Source of the DNA: Pseudarthrobacter sp. ATCC 49987
GTDB lineage: Bacteria > Actinomycetota > Actinomycetes > Actinomycetales > Micrococcaceae
Length of the DNA: 64,000 nt
Reading direction: 5' to 3'
Assembly (NCBI RefSeq): GCF_009928425.1
Contig: NZ_JAABNS010000001.1
Location: 3,348,001 to 3,412,000 of the forward strand
Part shown: positions 1 to 8,096 of the stretch, in pieces
Numbering within the stretch: position 1 is the stretch's first letter
Layout of the letters: the number at the start of each line of letters is the position of its first letter
Notes under the pieces: generated by a model
What the model saw: the letters and a program-made list of their open reading frames with translations, nothing else
What the model was told of the DNA's origin: nothing
Database searches by the model: none
Translations under genes and position numbers: made by a program

Positions 1-366
1 GGCAATGGCGAGCATGTGAAGCGCATCCACGGCCAGGAATTGCTCGCCGAGGTGGTCCGCGAGTTCGGCGGCCTGTTCGAAAAGCGGCACGGCCATCTCC
101 GGGTGGCCGCTGGAGTTCAGCACCCGGCCGCGTTCCAGCAGCACCCGGACGGCCACCGTGGGCTCGTCGCCGTCGACGGCGTCCATCAGCGCGTCGGCTT
201 CCTCGAACCGGCCCTGCAAGCCGATGGCACGGCCCAGCTGCGTGGTGAGCTCCGCGCGTTCGTCGGCGTCGTAGGCGGGATCGGACGCTGCCGCGCGGAA
301 GCGGGCCTCCGACAGGGCGGGGTGGTTGAAGTCCCATAGTTGGTCAAGGGTCTGTTGCTTCAGCAT
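1..366 (-). CDS. Tetratricopeptide-repeat protein, 3' end outside window
   Basis: The first 122 codons are present, starting MLKQQTLDQLWDF; the rest lies beyond the window edge. The protein is soluble and helical. It contains helix pairs with TPR spacing, such as the stretch LGRAIGLQGRFEEADALM and another around VPLFEQAAELADHLGEQ. TPR proteins act as scaffolds and no catalytic motif is visible. The start lies 11 bases after the stop of the upstream DUF1990 gene on the same strand, so the three genes running from the MmcQ-like gene leftward may form one transcript. The specific role is unknown. Confidence 0.7.
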   Translation of the reverse strand, partial: MLKQQTLDQLWDFNHPALSEARFRAAASDPAYDADERAELTTQLGRAIGLQGRFEEADALMDAVDGDEPTVAVRVLLERGRVLNSSGHPEMAVPLFEQAAELADHLGEQFLAVDALHMLAIA

Positions 367-377
367 TCTGCCTGCTC

Positions 378-923
378 TCAGTCCACTCCTGCGGCCAGTT
401 CCTGTGCACTCCTAATGTAACGGGAAGTGATGTGCCTCCGCGCGCGCTTCGTCACGGCTCCGCCCGCCGCGTAGAGCCAGTTCGACGGCACGCCGAAGGC
501 CGTGATGTGGATGAGGACCTGGCCGGCCGCCTCGATGGAAACCTCGAACGCTTCCTCGCCCCGGACGGGATGCCCGGGGAGGGTCCCGTAGCCGAACCCG
601 GCGGACTGGGGGCCGTCTCCCGGCACCGGACGGCGGACCCAGACAACCTCGCACGGCGCGTTGATCCGGAACGGCCCGACGCCGAAACCGCTCACCACGC
701 GCGCGCCCGGGACCACGACGTCGGATTCCGCGCGGACCCGCAATCCTGCCCGTTTCTGGAGCTGCCAGGTCAGCATGCCCTGGACCACACGCCGGTAGGT
801 GGCCATGCCCTCGCCCACATAGGCGTGGGTGACCAGGCATTCGGCATCCGCGGGCGGCGGGCCATGCTCCGTGGACCCGATCCCGCCATAGTTCAGCTCT
901 CCGGCCGCTATCCGCGCGTTCAC
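378..923 (-). CDS. DUF1990 family protein
   Basis: The product has 181 aa and starts at a GTG whose bases overlap the stop of the upstream MmcQ-like gene by 4 (GTGA), which suggests translational coupling. The reading frame stays open further upstream, but that part only shadows the MmcQ-like gene. The N-terminus ELNYGGIGST and the later GMATYRRVVQGMLTW and YGTLPGHPVRGEEAFEV are typical of DUF1990, a family common in actinobacteria and without an established function. No signal peptide or membrane segment is seen. The fold is probably a small beta-rich ligand-binding barrel, which is inference. Confidence 0.8.
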   Translation of the reverse strand: MNARIAAGELNYGGIGSTEHGPPPADAECLVTHAYVGEGMATYRRVVQGMLTWQLQKRAGLRVRAESDVVVPGARVVSGFGVGPFRINAPCEVVWVRRPVPGDGPQSAGFGYGTLPGHPVRGEEAFEVSIEAAGQVLIHITAFGVPSNWLYAAGGAVTKRARRHITSRYIRSAQELAAGVD

Positions 924-1327
924 CGCCGGCCGCCAGCCAGCCGCGCCCAGCCGAGCTGTTCCTGCTGGCGCCGGCTCAGCGAAGCCACCACGAGGTCGTA
1001 GGAATCCTCGACCATGTCGCGCACCATCGAATCGGGCAGGGAGCCGTCCAGGCGCACGCCATTCCAGTGCTTCTTGTTCAAGTGCCACGCTCCGCTGATC
1101 TCGGGGTGCGCCGCGCGCAACTGCTCCGCCAGGGCTGGCTCGCACTTCAGGCTTACCGAGAAGTCGGCCTGCTGCATAGCGGAGAGGGCGAACATTTTGG
1201 TTTCGTGGCGGCTGCCGCCGGACACCGCGGCCCGTACCTTGAAGACCGACGTCTCCGGGCCGAAAGGGAAGTCTTCGAAAGCGCCGGGAAACCCAAGGCA
1301 GATTCCCCGGAGCGCTGCTGCATCCAT
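920..1327 (-). CDS. MmcQ/YjbR family DNA-binding-like protein
   Basis: The product has 135 aa, the usual length for this family. Family marks are the N-terminal CLGFPGAFEDFPFGPETSVFKV region, the central KMFALSAM and SVSLKCEP strands, and the C-terminal HLNKKHWNGVRLDGSLPD loop. MmcQ/YjbR proteins have a CyaY-like fold and are annotated as DNA-binding, but their cellular role is not well established. A TAGGCT hexamer ends 6 bases before the ATG, so the transcript is probably leaderless. It heads the short MmcQ, DUF1990, TPR gene set. Confidence 0.85.
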   Translation of the reverse strand: MDAAALRGICLGFPGAFEDFPFGPETSVFKVRAAVSGGSRHETKMFALSAMQQADFSVSLKCEPALAEQLRAAHPEISGAWHLNKKHWNGVRLDGSLPDSMVRDMVEDSYDLVVASLSRRQQEQLGWARLAGGRR

Positions 1328-1333
1328 GGGTTC

Positions 1334-1339
1334 AGCCTA
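1334..1339 (-). promoter_or_regulatory. -10 box placed for a leaderless transcript (MmcQ-like gene)
   Basis: TAGGCT on the minus strand is followed by 6 bases and then the ATG. Transcription starting about 7 bases after the hexamer would begin at the A of ATG. No ribosome-binding site could fit in the gap. Confidence 0.55.
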
Positions 1340-1380
1340 CTTTCATCCACCGACATTCCCGGTCCTGCCCCTGGAGCGGC

Positions 1381-2271
1381 TCAGGCGACGCCGAGGAAGT
1401 CCTCGAGCAGCACGACCTCAAGGCCGGCGGCCAGCTGGGCAGCACGGAACGCGGCCAGATCGGCGGCGAACTCGGGCCGGAAGTGCATCAGCACGATGTC
1501 CCCCGGGCGCAAGGCGTTGCCATACTGGTATTCCATGTGACCGGCACTCGATTTGGCCTCCCACGTGACGATCGCCTTAATCCCCGCTGCCGCGGCTGCC
1601 TGCCGCATGGCAGTGGAGTAGGCGCCCCCTGGCGGACGGAACAGTGTGGGGCGGCGTCCGAAATGCTGTTGGGCATAGTCCTGCATGCCGGTGATTTCCG
1701 CGAGCTGCTGCTGATATCCCATTTGACTGACCATGTTGATGTTGTGACTCACCGTATGGTTCTCCACCAAGCTCCCTTGGGCGGCGAACTGCTTGAAGAA
1801 GCCCGGATCAGCCTGCATGAAGTTTCGGGCGAGGAAGATGGACGCCGGGTAGCCATAGTCGGTCATGAGGCCCACCATTTCCGGGGTCCGCGTGATCCCG
1901 TCGTCAATGGTCAGGAACACGACCGGGTGTTTCGTTTCGATCTTGGTGAGGACGGGCGCGAGGCCGTGCTGAACCGGCGGCAGCTTGAAATCGGGGATGA
2001 AGCCGTGCCGGATGCGCTTGCTTCCCGGGCGCCGCAGGGCCGCCGGGGCCGCCGGGGCTGCCGGACCGGCGTTTCCTAACCGTCCCGCGGTCAGTGCCGG
2101 GGGCAGCAGCGGACCGGGACGCGCGGCGGACGCGGTCTCTGCAGAGGCCGCCACCGTGGGTTGCGGAACGGAGCATGCCCCCAAGGCGGTCGCAAGGGTG
2201 GCGCCGAGAAGACCCAGCGCCGCCCGGCGCGCAGGCTGGGCCCGCAACGCGGTCTGGTGCTCTTCGCACAT
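1381..2271 (-). CDS. Polysaccharide deacetylase lipoprotein (NodB homology domain)
   Basis: The product has 296 aa. An N-terminal Arg pair and hydrophobic stretch lead to a lipobox ending ALGAC around residue 33, so it is probably an exported lipoprotein. A low-complexity Ala/Pro linker follows, then a NodB domain from about residue 110. Visible catalytic motifs are TIDDG (a variant of TFDDG; Asp base and metal ligand), HTVSH (the HxxxH metal site), RPPGG and LMHF. Such enzymes remove acetyl groups from peptidoglycan or other surface GlcNAc polymers. The substrate cannot be told from sequence. It is monocistronic here, between the MmcQ-like and CoA-binding genes. Confidence 0.88.
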   Translation of the reverse strand: MCEEHQTALRAQPARRAALGLLGATLATALGACSVPQPTVAASAETASAARPGPLLPPALTAGRLGNAGPAAPAAPAALRRPGSKRIRHGFIPDFKLPPVQHGLAPVLTKIETKHPVVFLTIDDGITRTPEMVGLMTDYGYPASIFLARNFMQADPGFFKQFAAQGSLVENHTVSHNINMVSQMGYQQQLAEITGMQDYAQQHFGRRPTLFRPPGGAYSTAMRQAAAAAGIKAIVTWEAKSSAGHMEYQYGNALRPGDIVLMHFRPEFAADLAAFRAAQLAAGLEVVLLEDFLGVA

Positions 2272-2358
2272 GGTTGGTCCTGGGCTCGAAGGAGGGATGA
2301 CGGCAGAAGACTAGCAGAGCGAAATGTCCGGCTCCGGCAGCTGACCCACGCCCGTGAT

Positions 2359-2784
2359 CTAGAGGCCGAAGCGCCTGGCGTCCTGGGCCGGGCAGGCGTT
2401 CATGATGACGTCGATCCCTGCGGCTTTCGCCCGCGCCGCCGCGTCCTCGTCGATGACGCCCAGCTGCATCCAGACAGCTTTCGCGCCGGCGGCAATCGCC
2501 TGGTCCACCACCGCCCCCACTTTCTGGGAATTCACAAAGCAGTCAACGACGTCGATCGGCTGCTTCTGGGCGGGGATGGCGGCAAGCGTGGCATAGCCGG
2601 TTTCCCCGTGCACGGGATCGGCGGGCAGGTTCACCGGGATGATCTCCATCCCGAGCCGGTCACGGATGAACAGGGACGTGTCATAGGCGGCCCGCCATTG
2701 GTTCGTCGACAATCCGACAATGGCCCACCGCCCCTTGGTGCGCATGAGCTTTTCGAGGACTGCCGGATCGTTGACGTGGGCCAT
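2359..2784 (-). CDS. CoA-binding domain protein (CoA_binding_2, YccU-like)
   Basis: The product has 141 aa and a Rossmann-like CoA-binding fold: WAIVGLSTN near the N-terminus, then IIPVNLPAD, IDVVDCFVN and KAVWMQLGVIDEDAAARA. The family resembles the CoA-binding half of succinyl-CoA synthetase alpha but lacks the catalytic part; its function is unknown. I chose the ATG at 2784 over a GTG two codons earlier because a TAGGCT box sits 6 bases before it. A paralogue with the same motifs closes the sulfur operon on the other strand at 10703-11200. The two copies therefore flank that operon. Confidence 0.85.
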   Translation of the reverse strand: MAHVNDPAVLEKLMRTKGRWAIVGLSTNQWRAAYDTSLFIRDRLGMEIIPVNLPADPVHGETGYATLAAIPAQKQPIDVVDCFVNSQKVGAVVDQAIAAGAKAVWMQLGVIDEDAAARAKAAGIDVIMNACPAQDARRFGL

Positions 2785-2790
2785 GTGCAC

Positions 2791-2796
2791 AGCCTA
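2791..2796 (-). promoter_or_regulatory. -10 box for leaderless CoA-binding protein gene
   Basis: TAGGCT on the minus strand lies exactly 6 bases before the ATG at 2784. No Shine-Dalgarno sequence is visible. Confidence 0.5.
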
Positions 2797-2991
2797 ACCG
2801 CCCCGATCGGCTGGGCGGCAACGGCCACGCGCGCCGGCCGGGGCGTCCTGCCAGGCCGCCGGCAACGGCGGCCTGGCTGCCACTTTCGAACAAGTGACCA
2901 GCATCCGGCCCCCAGGCGGCGAAAGATCGAATATTACGCCGAAAAACAGCCCTATTTGGGAAAAAGCTCCACTTCCGTTTTAGTAGAAAGC

Positions 2992-3163
2992 GACCATCCC
3001 GAGCGGCCGAGAGACCTGGATCGATGAAGCCGCAGCAACCCTGGTCGCCGGAATTCCTCCCTGGACTCCGGCGATAGCAAGGCAAGAGCCGTGGGACCGG
3101 CCGGACTGACCACCCGGCTGACAGGCTCTTTCCGTAGGGTGCTACTGCCAGGACCGATGGAGT
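2992..3163 (+). ncRNA. SAM-I (S-box) riboswitch controlling the sulfone/sulfonate operon
   Basis: The conserved S-box core is readable in order: GAG.GG..GAG.GAC, then GATGA (kink-turn strand), then GCAACC, then after a variable stem GGTGCTA..CC, and a closing GATGG. The P1 helix pairs CCATC at 2994-2998 with GATGG at 3156-3160. The next start codon is at 3169 and its only ribosome-binding site is GGAG at 3159-3162, which shares two bases with the 3' strand of P1. SAM binding, which stabilises P1, could therefore block translation directly. No separate terminator hairpin was found before the gene. The region 2797-2991 upstream holds no gene that I can support and probably carries the promoter. 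Confidence 0.92.
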
Positions 3164-3168
3164 GCCCT

Positions 3169-4029
3169 ATGACTGCTGTCCTGTCCTCCTCCGCGCCTGA
3201 GACGTCCCTGGACGCCGCAGCCGGAGCCACCACCCGCACCCCGGCCCTGCCGGTTGCTTTCCGCTCCCTGCGCCGCACCTTCGGCACCGGTGCCGAAGCG
3301 CACACTGTCCTGCGCGACATCGACTTCGAAATCCGCGCCGGGGAAGTCCTGGCCATCCTCGGCACGTCCGGGTGCGGCAAGTCCACGCTGCTCCGGGCCA
3401 CCGCCGGACTCGACTCCCCCACCGCCGGAAGCGTTGACATTGACGGCACACCCGTCCAGGGCATTGACTCCCGCTGCGCCTTCGCCTTCCAGGAACCACG
3501 CCTCCTGCCGTGGCACACCCTGCAGGCCAACATCGCCATCGGCCTGCCCACCGGCATCAGCGCCAGGGACGGCAAGGCAAAGGTGGCCCGGCTGCTCGAA
3601 CTCGTGGGGCTGACGAACTTCGCCAAGCACCGCCCCCGCGAAATTTCCGGCGGCATGGCCCAGCGGGCCTCCCTGGCCCGCGCCCTTGCCCGCAACCCCG
3701 GCGTCCTGCTCCTGGACGAACCGTTCGGCGCGCTCGACGCGCTCACGCGGATCAAGATGCAGGACCTCCTGCTGGACATCCACCGCGCCGAGCCCACCAC
3801 CGTCCTGCTGGTGACCCACGACGTCGACGAGGCCCTCCAGCTTGCCGACCGGATCATCGTCCTGGGCAAGGAAGACAACGACGGTGCAGGATCAGCAGCG
3901 GAGGCGTCCGGCGCAACCATCGTGCGCACCGTCGCCGCGCCTGGCGACCGTCCCCGGGACCGCGGGTCCGTCGAACTGGCCCGAATGCGGGCCTCCCTCC
4001 TGGCGACCCTCGGCGTCGAGGGACACTAG
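3169..4029 (+). CDS. ssuB: Sulfonate/sulfone-type ABC transporter ATP-binding protein (SsuB-like)
   Basis: The product has 286 aa from the ATG after the riboswitch. Motifs: Walker A GTSGCGKST (residues 65-73), Q-loop FQEPRLLPW, signature ISGGMAQR (159-166), Walker B VLLLDEP and H-loop THDVDEA. The QEPRLLPW segment is typical of nitrate/sulfonate/taurine importers. It powers uptake with the lipoprotein and permease encoded next. Residues 1-30 are a low-complexity extension. It is the first gene of a seven-gene run with overlaps or short gaps, under S-box control. Sulfonate, sulfone or another organosulfur compound is the likely cargo; SsuB versus a paralogue cannot be decided here. Confidence 0.85.
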   Translation: MTAVLSSSAPETSLDAAAGATTRTPALPVAFRSLRRTFGTGAEAHTVLRDIDFEIRAGEVLAILGTSGCGKSTLLRATAGLDSPTAGSVDIDGTPVQGIDSRCAFAFQEPRLLPWHTLQANIAIGLPTGISARDGKAKVARLLELVGLTNFAKHRPREISGGMAQRASLARALARNPGVLLLDEPFGALDALTRIKMQDLLLDIHRAEPTTVLLVTHDVDEALQLADRIIVLGKEDNDGAGSAAEASGATIVRTVAAPGDRPRDRGSVELARMRASLLATLGVEGH

Positions 4030-4156
4030 CCGCAACGCCGCCCGGGTTCCTTGTAAGCGCCCGGGAACACCACCGCCGCTCCCGCGCTCCGGCACCACCC
4101 GCTTTTATGCCCGCCTGCCCTTCTTTCCACGTCACTTCGTCTCCCAGAGGATCCCC

Positions 4157-5200
4157 ATGTCATTCGCCCGCAAAGCCACCCGCCGTTCCGTCATCGGCGC
4201 CGTCGCCGCCTCCGCCGCGCTCGTCCTCACGGGCTGCGTCGCGGGCGAAGGTTCCGGCGGGTCCCCCGCGGCGAACACCGCCGTCGAGAGCGGGACGCTC
4301 AACATCGACTTCGCCACGTACAACCCGCTGAGCCTGGTCATCAAGAAGAAGGGCTGGCTTGAGGCCTCCCTCAAGGACCAGGGCGTCACCGTCAACTGGG
4401 TCCAGTCCGCCGGGTCCAACAAGGCCAATGAGGCACTGCGCTCCGGCGCGATCGACGTCGGCTCGACGGCGGGATCCGCCGCGCTGCTGGCGCGCGCCAA
4501 CGGTTCCCCGATCAAGACGATCGATATCTACTCCCAGCCGGAATGGGCAGCCCTCGTGGCGAAGTCCTCCTCCGGCATCACCACGGTGGCTGACCTCAAG
4601 GGCAAGTCCGTGGCCGCGACCAAGGGCACCGACCCCTACTTCTTCCTCCTGCAGTCCCTCTCCGAAGCCGGGATCTCCGCCAAGGACGTCACGGTGCAGA
4701 ACCTGCAGCACGCGGACGGCCGCGCCGCGCTGGAAAACGGCTCGGTGGATGCGTGGTCCGGCCTCGACCCGATCATGGCCGGCGCGGAGCAGAAGGGCGC
4801 CAAGCTCTTCTACCGGAACCTCTCCTTCAACACCTACGGCTTCCTGAACGCCACGGAATCCTTCCTGAAGAACAAGCCGAAGCAGGCGCAGGCCGTCGTC
4901 AACGCCTACGAGAAAGCCCGCGCCTGGGCCGTAGCCCACCCGGACGAGACGGCCCAAATCCTCGCCGAGGCCGCCGGCCTTGACCTCGCCGTCGCGAAGA
5001 CCGTGGTGCTGGAGCGGAGCAACCTGAACGTTGATCCGGCACCGGGAGAGGCCCAGCGCAAGGTCCTGGCGAAGATCGGCCCCACGTTCGTGGAGACCGG
5101 CGATGTCGCCAGCCAGAAGCAGATCGACGACGCCGTCGCCACCATTCTTGATGACTCGCTGGTGAAGAAGGCGGATGCGTCCGCCATCAAGGATTCCTGA
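4157..5200 (+). CDS. ssuA: Aliphatic sulfonate-type substrate-binding lipoprotein (SsuA-like)
   Basis: The product has 347 aa. The start at 4157 is preceded by AGAGGAT. A basic N-terminus and hydrophobic core end in the lipobox LVLTGC (about residues 22-27), giving a lipid-anchored binding protein outside the membrane. The mature part matches the SsuA/TauA family: FATYNPLSLVIKKKGWLE, GSNKANEALRSGAIDVGSTAG, DLKGKSVAATKGTDPY and NGSVDAWSGLDP. It captures the substrate for the adjacent permease and ATPase. The stop overlaps the permease start by one base. A gap of 127 bases to ssuB holds no obvious terminator. Confidence 0.87.
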   Translation: MSFARKATRRSVIGAVAASAALVLTGCVAGEGSGGSPAANTAVESGTLNIDFATYNPLSLVIKKKGWLEASLKDQGVTVNWVQSAGSNKANEALRSGAIDVGSTAGSAALLARANGSPIKTIDIYSQPEWAALVAKSSSGITTVADLKGKSVAATKGTDPYFFLLQSLSEAGISAKDVTVQNLQHADGRAALENGSVDAWSGLDPIMAGAEQKGAKLFYRNLSFNTYGFLNATESFLKNKPKQAQAVVNAYEKARAWAVAHPDETAQILAEAAGLDLAVAKTVVLERSNLNVDPAPGEAQRKVLAKIGPTFVETGDVASQKQIDDAVATILDDSLVKKADASAIKDS

Positions 5201-6111
5201 TGACCCAGCTCGGAAATCCTTACGTCACTGGCACCAGCGTTGCGGACGGGCGCGCTGCAGCCGTCCCCGCAACTCCGGCAGACGCCGCCCAGCCGGACTC
5301 CCCCGTTACGGGTGAAGGTGGCTCCCCGGCGAACGGATGGTCCCCCGCCGGGATCCTGGCCAACGGCTGGGCGCGTCTGCTCCTTGGATTGATCATTCCC
5401 GCGGCGGTTCTGGCCGCCTGGCAGCTCTCCACTGCTTCCGGGGTGTTCAGCATCGTCCAGCTCCCGCCGCCGGCGATGGTGCTCGAGGCGGGCAACGACC
5501 TGCTCCAGCGCGGGCAGCTCGGCCAGCACATCGCGATCTCCACCCAGCGCGTCCTGATCGGCTTTGCCGCCGGCGCGGCACTGGGACTGGTCTTCGGATC
5601 GCTTGTGGGCCTGTCCCGGTTCGCCGACGCCCTGCTCGCACCGACCATCGGCGCCCTCCGCGCCGTCCCGTCGCTGGCGTGGGTGCCGCTGCTCATTCTC
5701 TGGATGAAGATCGGCGAGGATTCCAAGATCACCCTGATCCTGATCGGCGCCTTCTTCCCCGTCTTCACCACCGTCTCCCTGGCGCTGCGGCACGTGGACC
5801 GGAACCTGGTGGAAGCGGCGCGTGCTTTCGGGCTCAAAGGCGTGAAGCTGCTGACCACGGTCCAGCTTCCCGCCGTGGTTCCGGCGGTGTTCTCAGGCCT
5901 CCGGCTGGCGCTGGCCCAGGCCTGGCTGTTCCTGGTGGCCGCCGAACTCATCGCTTCCTCGATGGGACTCGGCTTCCTCCTCACCGACTCGCAGAACAAC
6001 GGACGCACGGACCGGCTCCTGCTGGCGATCGTGCTGCTCGCCGTGATCGGAAAAATTACCGACGCCCTGCTGGGCCTGGCCGAGAAATGGGCAGTGAAAC
6101 GATGGGCGTAG
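5200..6111 (+). CDS. ssuC: Sulfonate-type ABC transporter permease (SsuC-like)
   Basis: The product has 303 aa. A Pro/Ala-rich cytoplasmic N-terminus of about 50 residues comes first. About six membrane helices follow, beginning LLLGLIIPAAVLAAW. The EAA loop that docks on the ATPase is visible as EAARAFGLKGVKLLTTVQLPA. It belongs to the binding-protein-dependent permease family (SsuC/TauC/NrtB). It forms the membrane channel with the SsuA- and SsuB-like proteins. Its last 10 bases overlap the start of the acetyl-CoA synthetase gene, so the two are likely co-translated. Confidence 0.87.
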   Translation: MTQLGNPYVTGTSVADGRAAAVPATPADAAQPDSPVTGEGGSPANGWSPAGILANGWARLLLGLIIPAAVLAAWQLSTASGVFSIVQLPPPAMVLEAGNDLLQRGQLGQHIAISTQRVLIGFAAGAALGLVFGSLVGLSRFADALLAPTIGALRAVPSLAWVPLLILWMKIGEDSKITLILIGAFFPVFTTVSLALRHVDRNLVEAARAFGLKGVKLLTTVQLPAVVPAVFSGLRLALAQAWLFLVAAELIASSMGLGFLLTDSQNNGRTDRLLLAIVLLAVIGKITDALLGLAEKWAVKRWA

Positions 6112-8096
6112 ACCTTGAAACAGCCCGGGCCAACCACCCGGCCGCCGAGGAAGAGCGCCTCTCCTTCTGGGAGGAGGCCGCCCTCCGGCTCGACTGGGAG
6201 GACGTGCCCGGGCAGGACAAGCCATGGCACACCACCCACCGCCGCGTCCCGGCCGACGTCGACGCCGGCATCGGCCCGGACATCACCTGGTTCGAAGGCG
6301 GCCGGCTCAACGTCGCCTTCAACTGCGTCGACCGCCACGTGGCGGCGGGACGCGGGGACAAGGTGGCCCTGCACTTCGAGGGCGAACCGGGCGACCGCCG
6401 GACCATCAGCTACGCCGACCTGCAACGTGAGGTCTCCCGGGCCGCGAACGCGCTGCTGGACCTCGGCATCACCAAGGGCGACCGGGTGGTCGTCTACCTC
6501 CCGGTCATCCCCGAAACGGTGATTATCACACTGGCCGTGGCCCGCATCGGAGCCATCCACTCCCTCGTCTTCGGCGGCTTCTCCGCCGAGGCACTCAAGT
6601 TCCGGGTGGAGGACACCGGTGCCAAACTGCTCGTCACCACCGACGGGCAGTTCCGCCGCGGCGTCGCCGTGCCGGTGAAGGACAACGCGGACGCGGCCGT
6701 CGCCGGGGACAACGCGATCGAGCATGTCCTGGTGGTCAACCGCACCACCGCGCCTGACCTTCTGGACACCGTCCCGATGACCGCGGGCCGGGACGTGTGG
6801 TGGCATGACGCCGTCGGGCAGGCCTCTGACGTCCACACACCGGTTGCGTTCGACGCCGAAACGCCGCTGTTCATCATGTACACCTCCGGCACCACGGGAA
6901 AGCCCAAGGGCCTGGTCCACACCTCGGGCGGCTACCTGACGCAGGCGTCCTGGAGCTTCGAACACCTCTTCAGCAACCCGGACCCCGCCCTCCGCGACCA
7001 GGACGTCCACTGGTGCACGGCCGACCTCGCGTGGGTCACGGCCCACACCTACGAGCTGTACGGCCCGCTCTCCAACGGAGCCACGCAGGTGATCTTCGAG
7101 GGCACGCCGAACACCCCGCACCCGGGCCGGCACTTCGAAATCATCGAACGCTACGGTGTCACGCAGTACTACACCGCCCCCACCCTGGTCCGGTCCCTGA
7201 TGGGATGGTTCCCGGACGGGGTCCCGGCCAGCTACGACCTCTCCTCCATCCGCCTGCTCGGCACCGTCGGCGAGGCCGTCAACCCCGAGGCGTGGCGCTG
7301 GTTCCGGAAGAACGTCGGCGCCGGCACCGCCCCCGTGGTGGACACCTGGTGGCAGTCCGAAACCGGCGCCACCATCCTCTCCCCCGCCCCCACCGACACG
7401 GAGTTCAAGCCCGGCTGCGCTGCCCGGCCGCTGCCCGGCGTCGGCACCCGGATCGTGGACGACGCCGGCAACACTGTGCCGCCGGGCGTCCAGGGCTTTA
7501 TCGTGGTGGACGCCCCCGGCCCCGCCATCGCCCGGACCGTGTGGGGGAACCCGCAGCGCTACTTCGATTCGTACTGGCGCAAGTACGCCGAACAGGGCTG
7601 GTTCCTTGCCGGCGACGGCGCAAAGTACGACGACGACGGCGACATCTGGATCCTCGGGCGGGTGGACGACACCCTCAACGTCTCCGGACACCTGCTCTCC
7701 ACGATCGAGATCGAATCAGCCCTCGTCTCGCACCCGGATGTGGTGGAGGCCGGCGTCTGCCCCGTCGCGGACCCAAAGACCGGCCACGCCATCGTGGCGT
7801 TCGTGGTGCTGAAGGATTCGGCGGCTACCGAGGACATCGCGTCCGAATTGAAAGCCCACGTCGCCAAACAGATCGGGCCGATCGCTAAGCCGCGCGACGT
7901 CGTCGTCGTTCCCGATGTGCCCAAGACCCGCAGCGGCAAGATCATGCGCCGGCTGCTGACCCAGCTGTTCGAAGGAACCACGCTCGGCGACACGACCTCG
8001 CTGCAGAACGAACCGTCGATCGCCGGCATCCAGACCGTCCTGCGTGAACGCAATACCACCAGAAATACCCCAGAAGTAAGGAACACCCATGACTGA
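6102..8096 (+). CDS. acs: Acetyl-CoA synthetase (AMP-forming) in the sulfur operon
   Basis: The product has 664 aa, full Acs length (about 650). I placed the start at ATG 6102, inside the permease end; the frame is open upstream but that part shadows the permease. Motifs: P-loop YTSGTTGKPKG, DTWWQSETG (its second Trp is the residue that limits the acyl pocket of Acs to acetate or propionate) and the adenylation Lys613 in RSGKIMRR. The reaction is acetate + ATP + CoA to acetyl-CoA. It sits between the transporter and sfnG genes. Its presence is explained if it recovers the acetate released by MetY two genes downstream; that link is inference. A sulfonated short acid is an alternative substrate. 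Confidence 0.88.
   Translation: MGVDLETARANHPAAEEERLSFWEEAALRLDWEDVPGQDKPWHTTHRRVPADVDAGIGPDITWFEGGRLNVAFNCVDRHVAAGRGDKVALHFEGEPGDRRTISYADLQREVSRAANALLDLGITKGDRVVVYLPVIPETVIITLAVARIGAIHSLVFGGFSAEALKFRVEDTGAKLLVTTDGQFRRGVAVPVKDNADAAVAGDNAIEHVLVVNRTTAPDLLDTVPMTAGRDVWWHDAVGQASDVHTPVAFDAETPLFIMYTSGTTGKPKGLVHTSGGYLTQASWSFEHLFSNPDPALRDQDVHWCTADLAWVTAHTYELYGPLSNGATQVIFEGTPNTPHPGRHFEIIERYGVTQYYTAPTLVRSLMGWFPDGVPASYDLSSIRLLGTVGEAVNPEAWRWFRKNVGAGTAPVVDTWWQSETGATILSPAPTDTEFKPGCAARPLPGVGTRIVDDAGNTVPPGVQGFIVVDAPGPAIARTVWGNPQRYFDSYWRKYAEQGWFLAGDGAKYDDDGDIWILGRVDDTLNVSGHLLSTIEIESALVSHPDVVEAGVCPVADPKTGHAIVAFVVLKDSAATEDIASELKAHVAKQIGPIAKPRDVVVVPDVPKTRSGKIMRRLLTQLFEGTTLGDTTSLQNEPSIAGIQTVLRERNTTRNTPEVRNTHD

Noticed and set aside
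2992..3163. SAM-II, SAM-IV or cobalamin riboswitch as alternatives for the leader
   Set aside because: The ordered core GAG.GG, GATGA, GCAACC, GGTGCTA and closing GATGG is that of SAM-I.
5220..7691. 823-codon open frame on the minus strand
   Set aside because: It lies antisense across the permease and acetyl-CoA synthetase genes, has Gly/Arg/Val-rich GC-skewed composition and no domain motif; it is a codon-position shadow.
6102..8096. Sulfoacetate-CoA ligase as the identity of the synthetase in the sulfur operon
   Set aside because: The acetate-type pocket Trp and full Acs motifs favour acetate; no sulfoacetaldehyde dehydrogenase or reductase partner is present.
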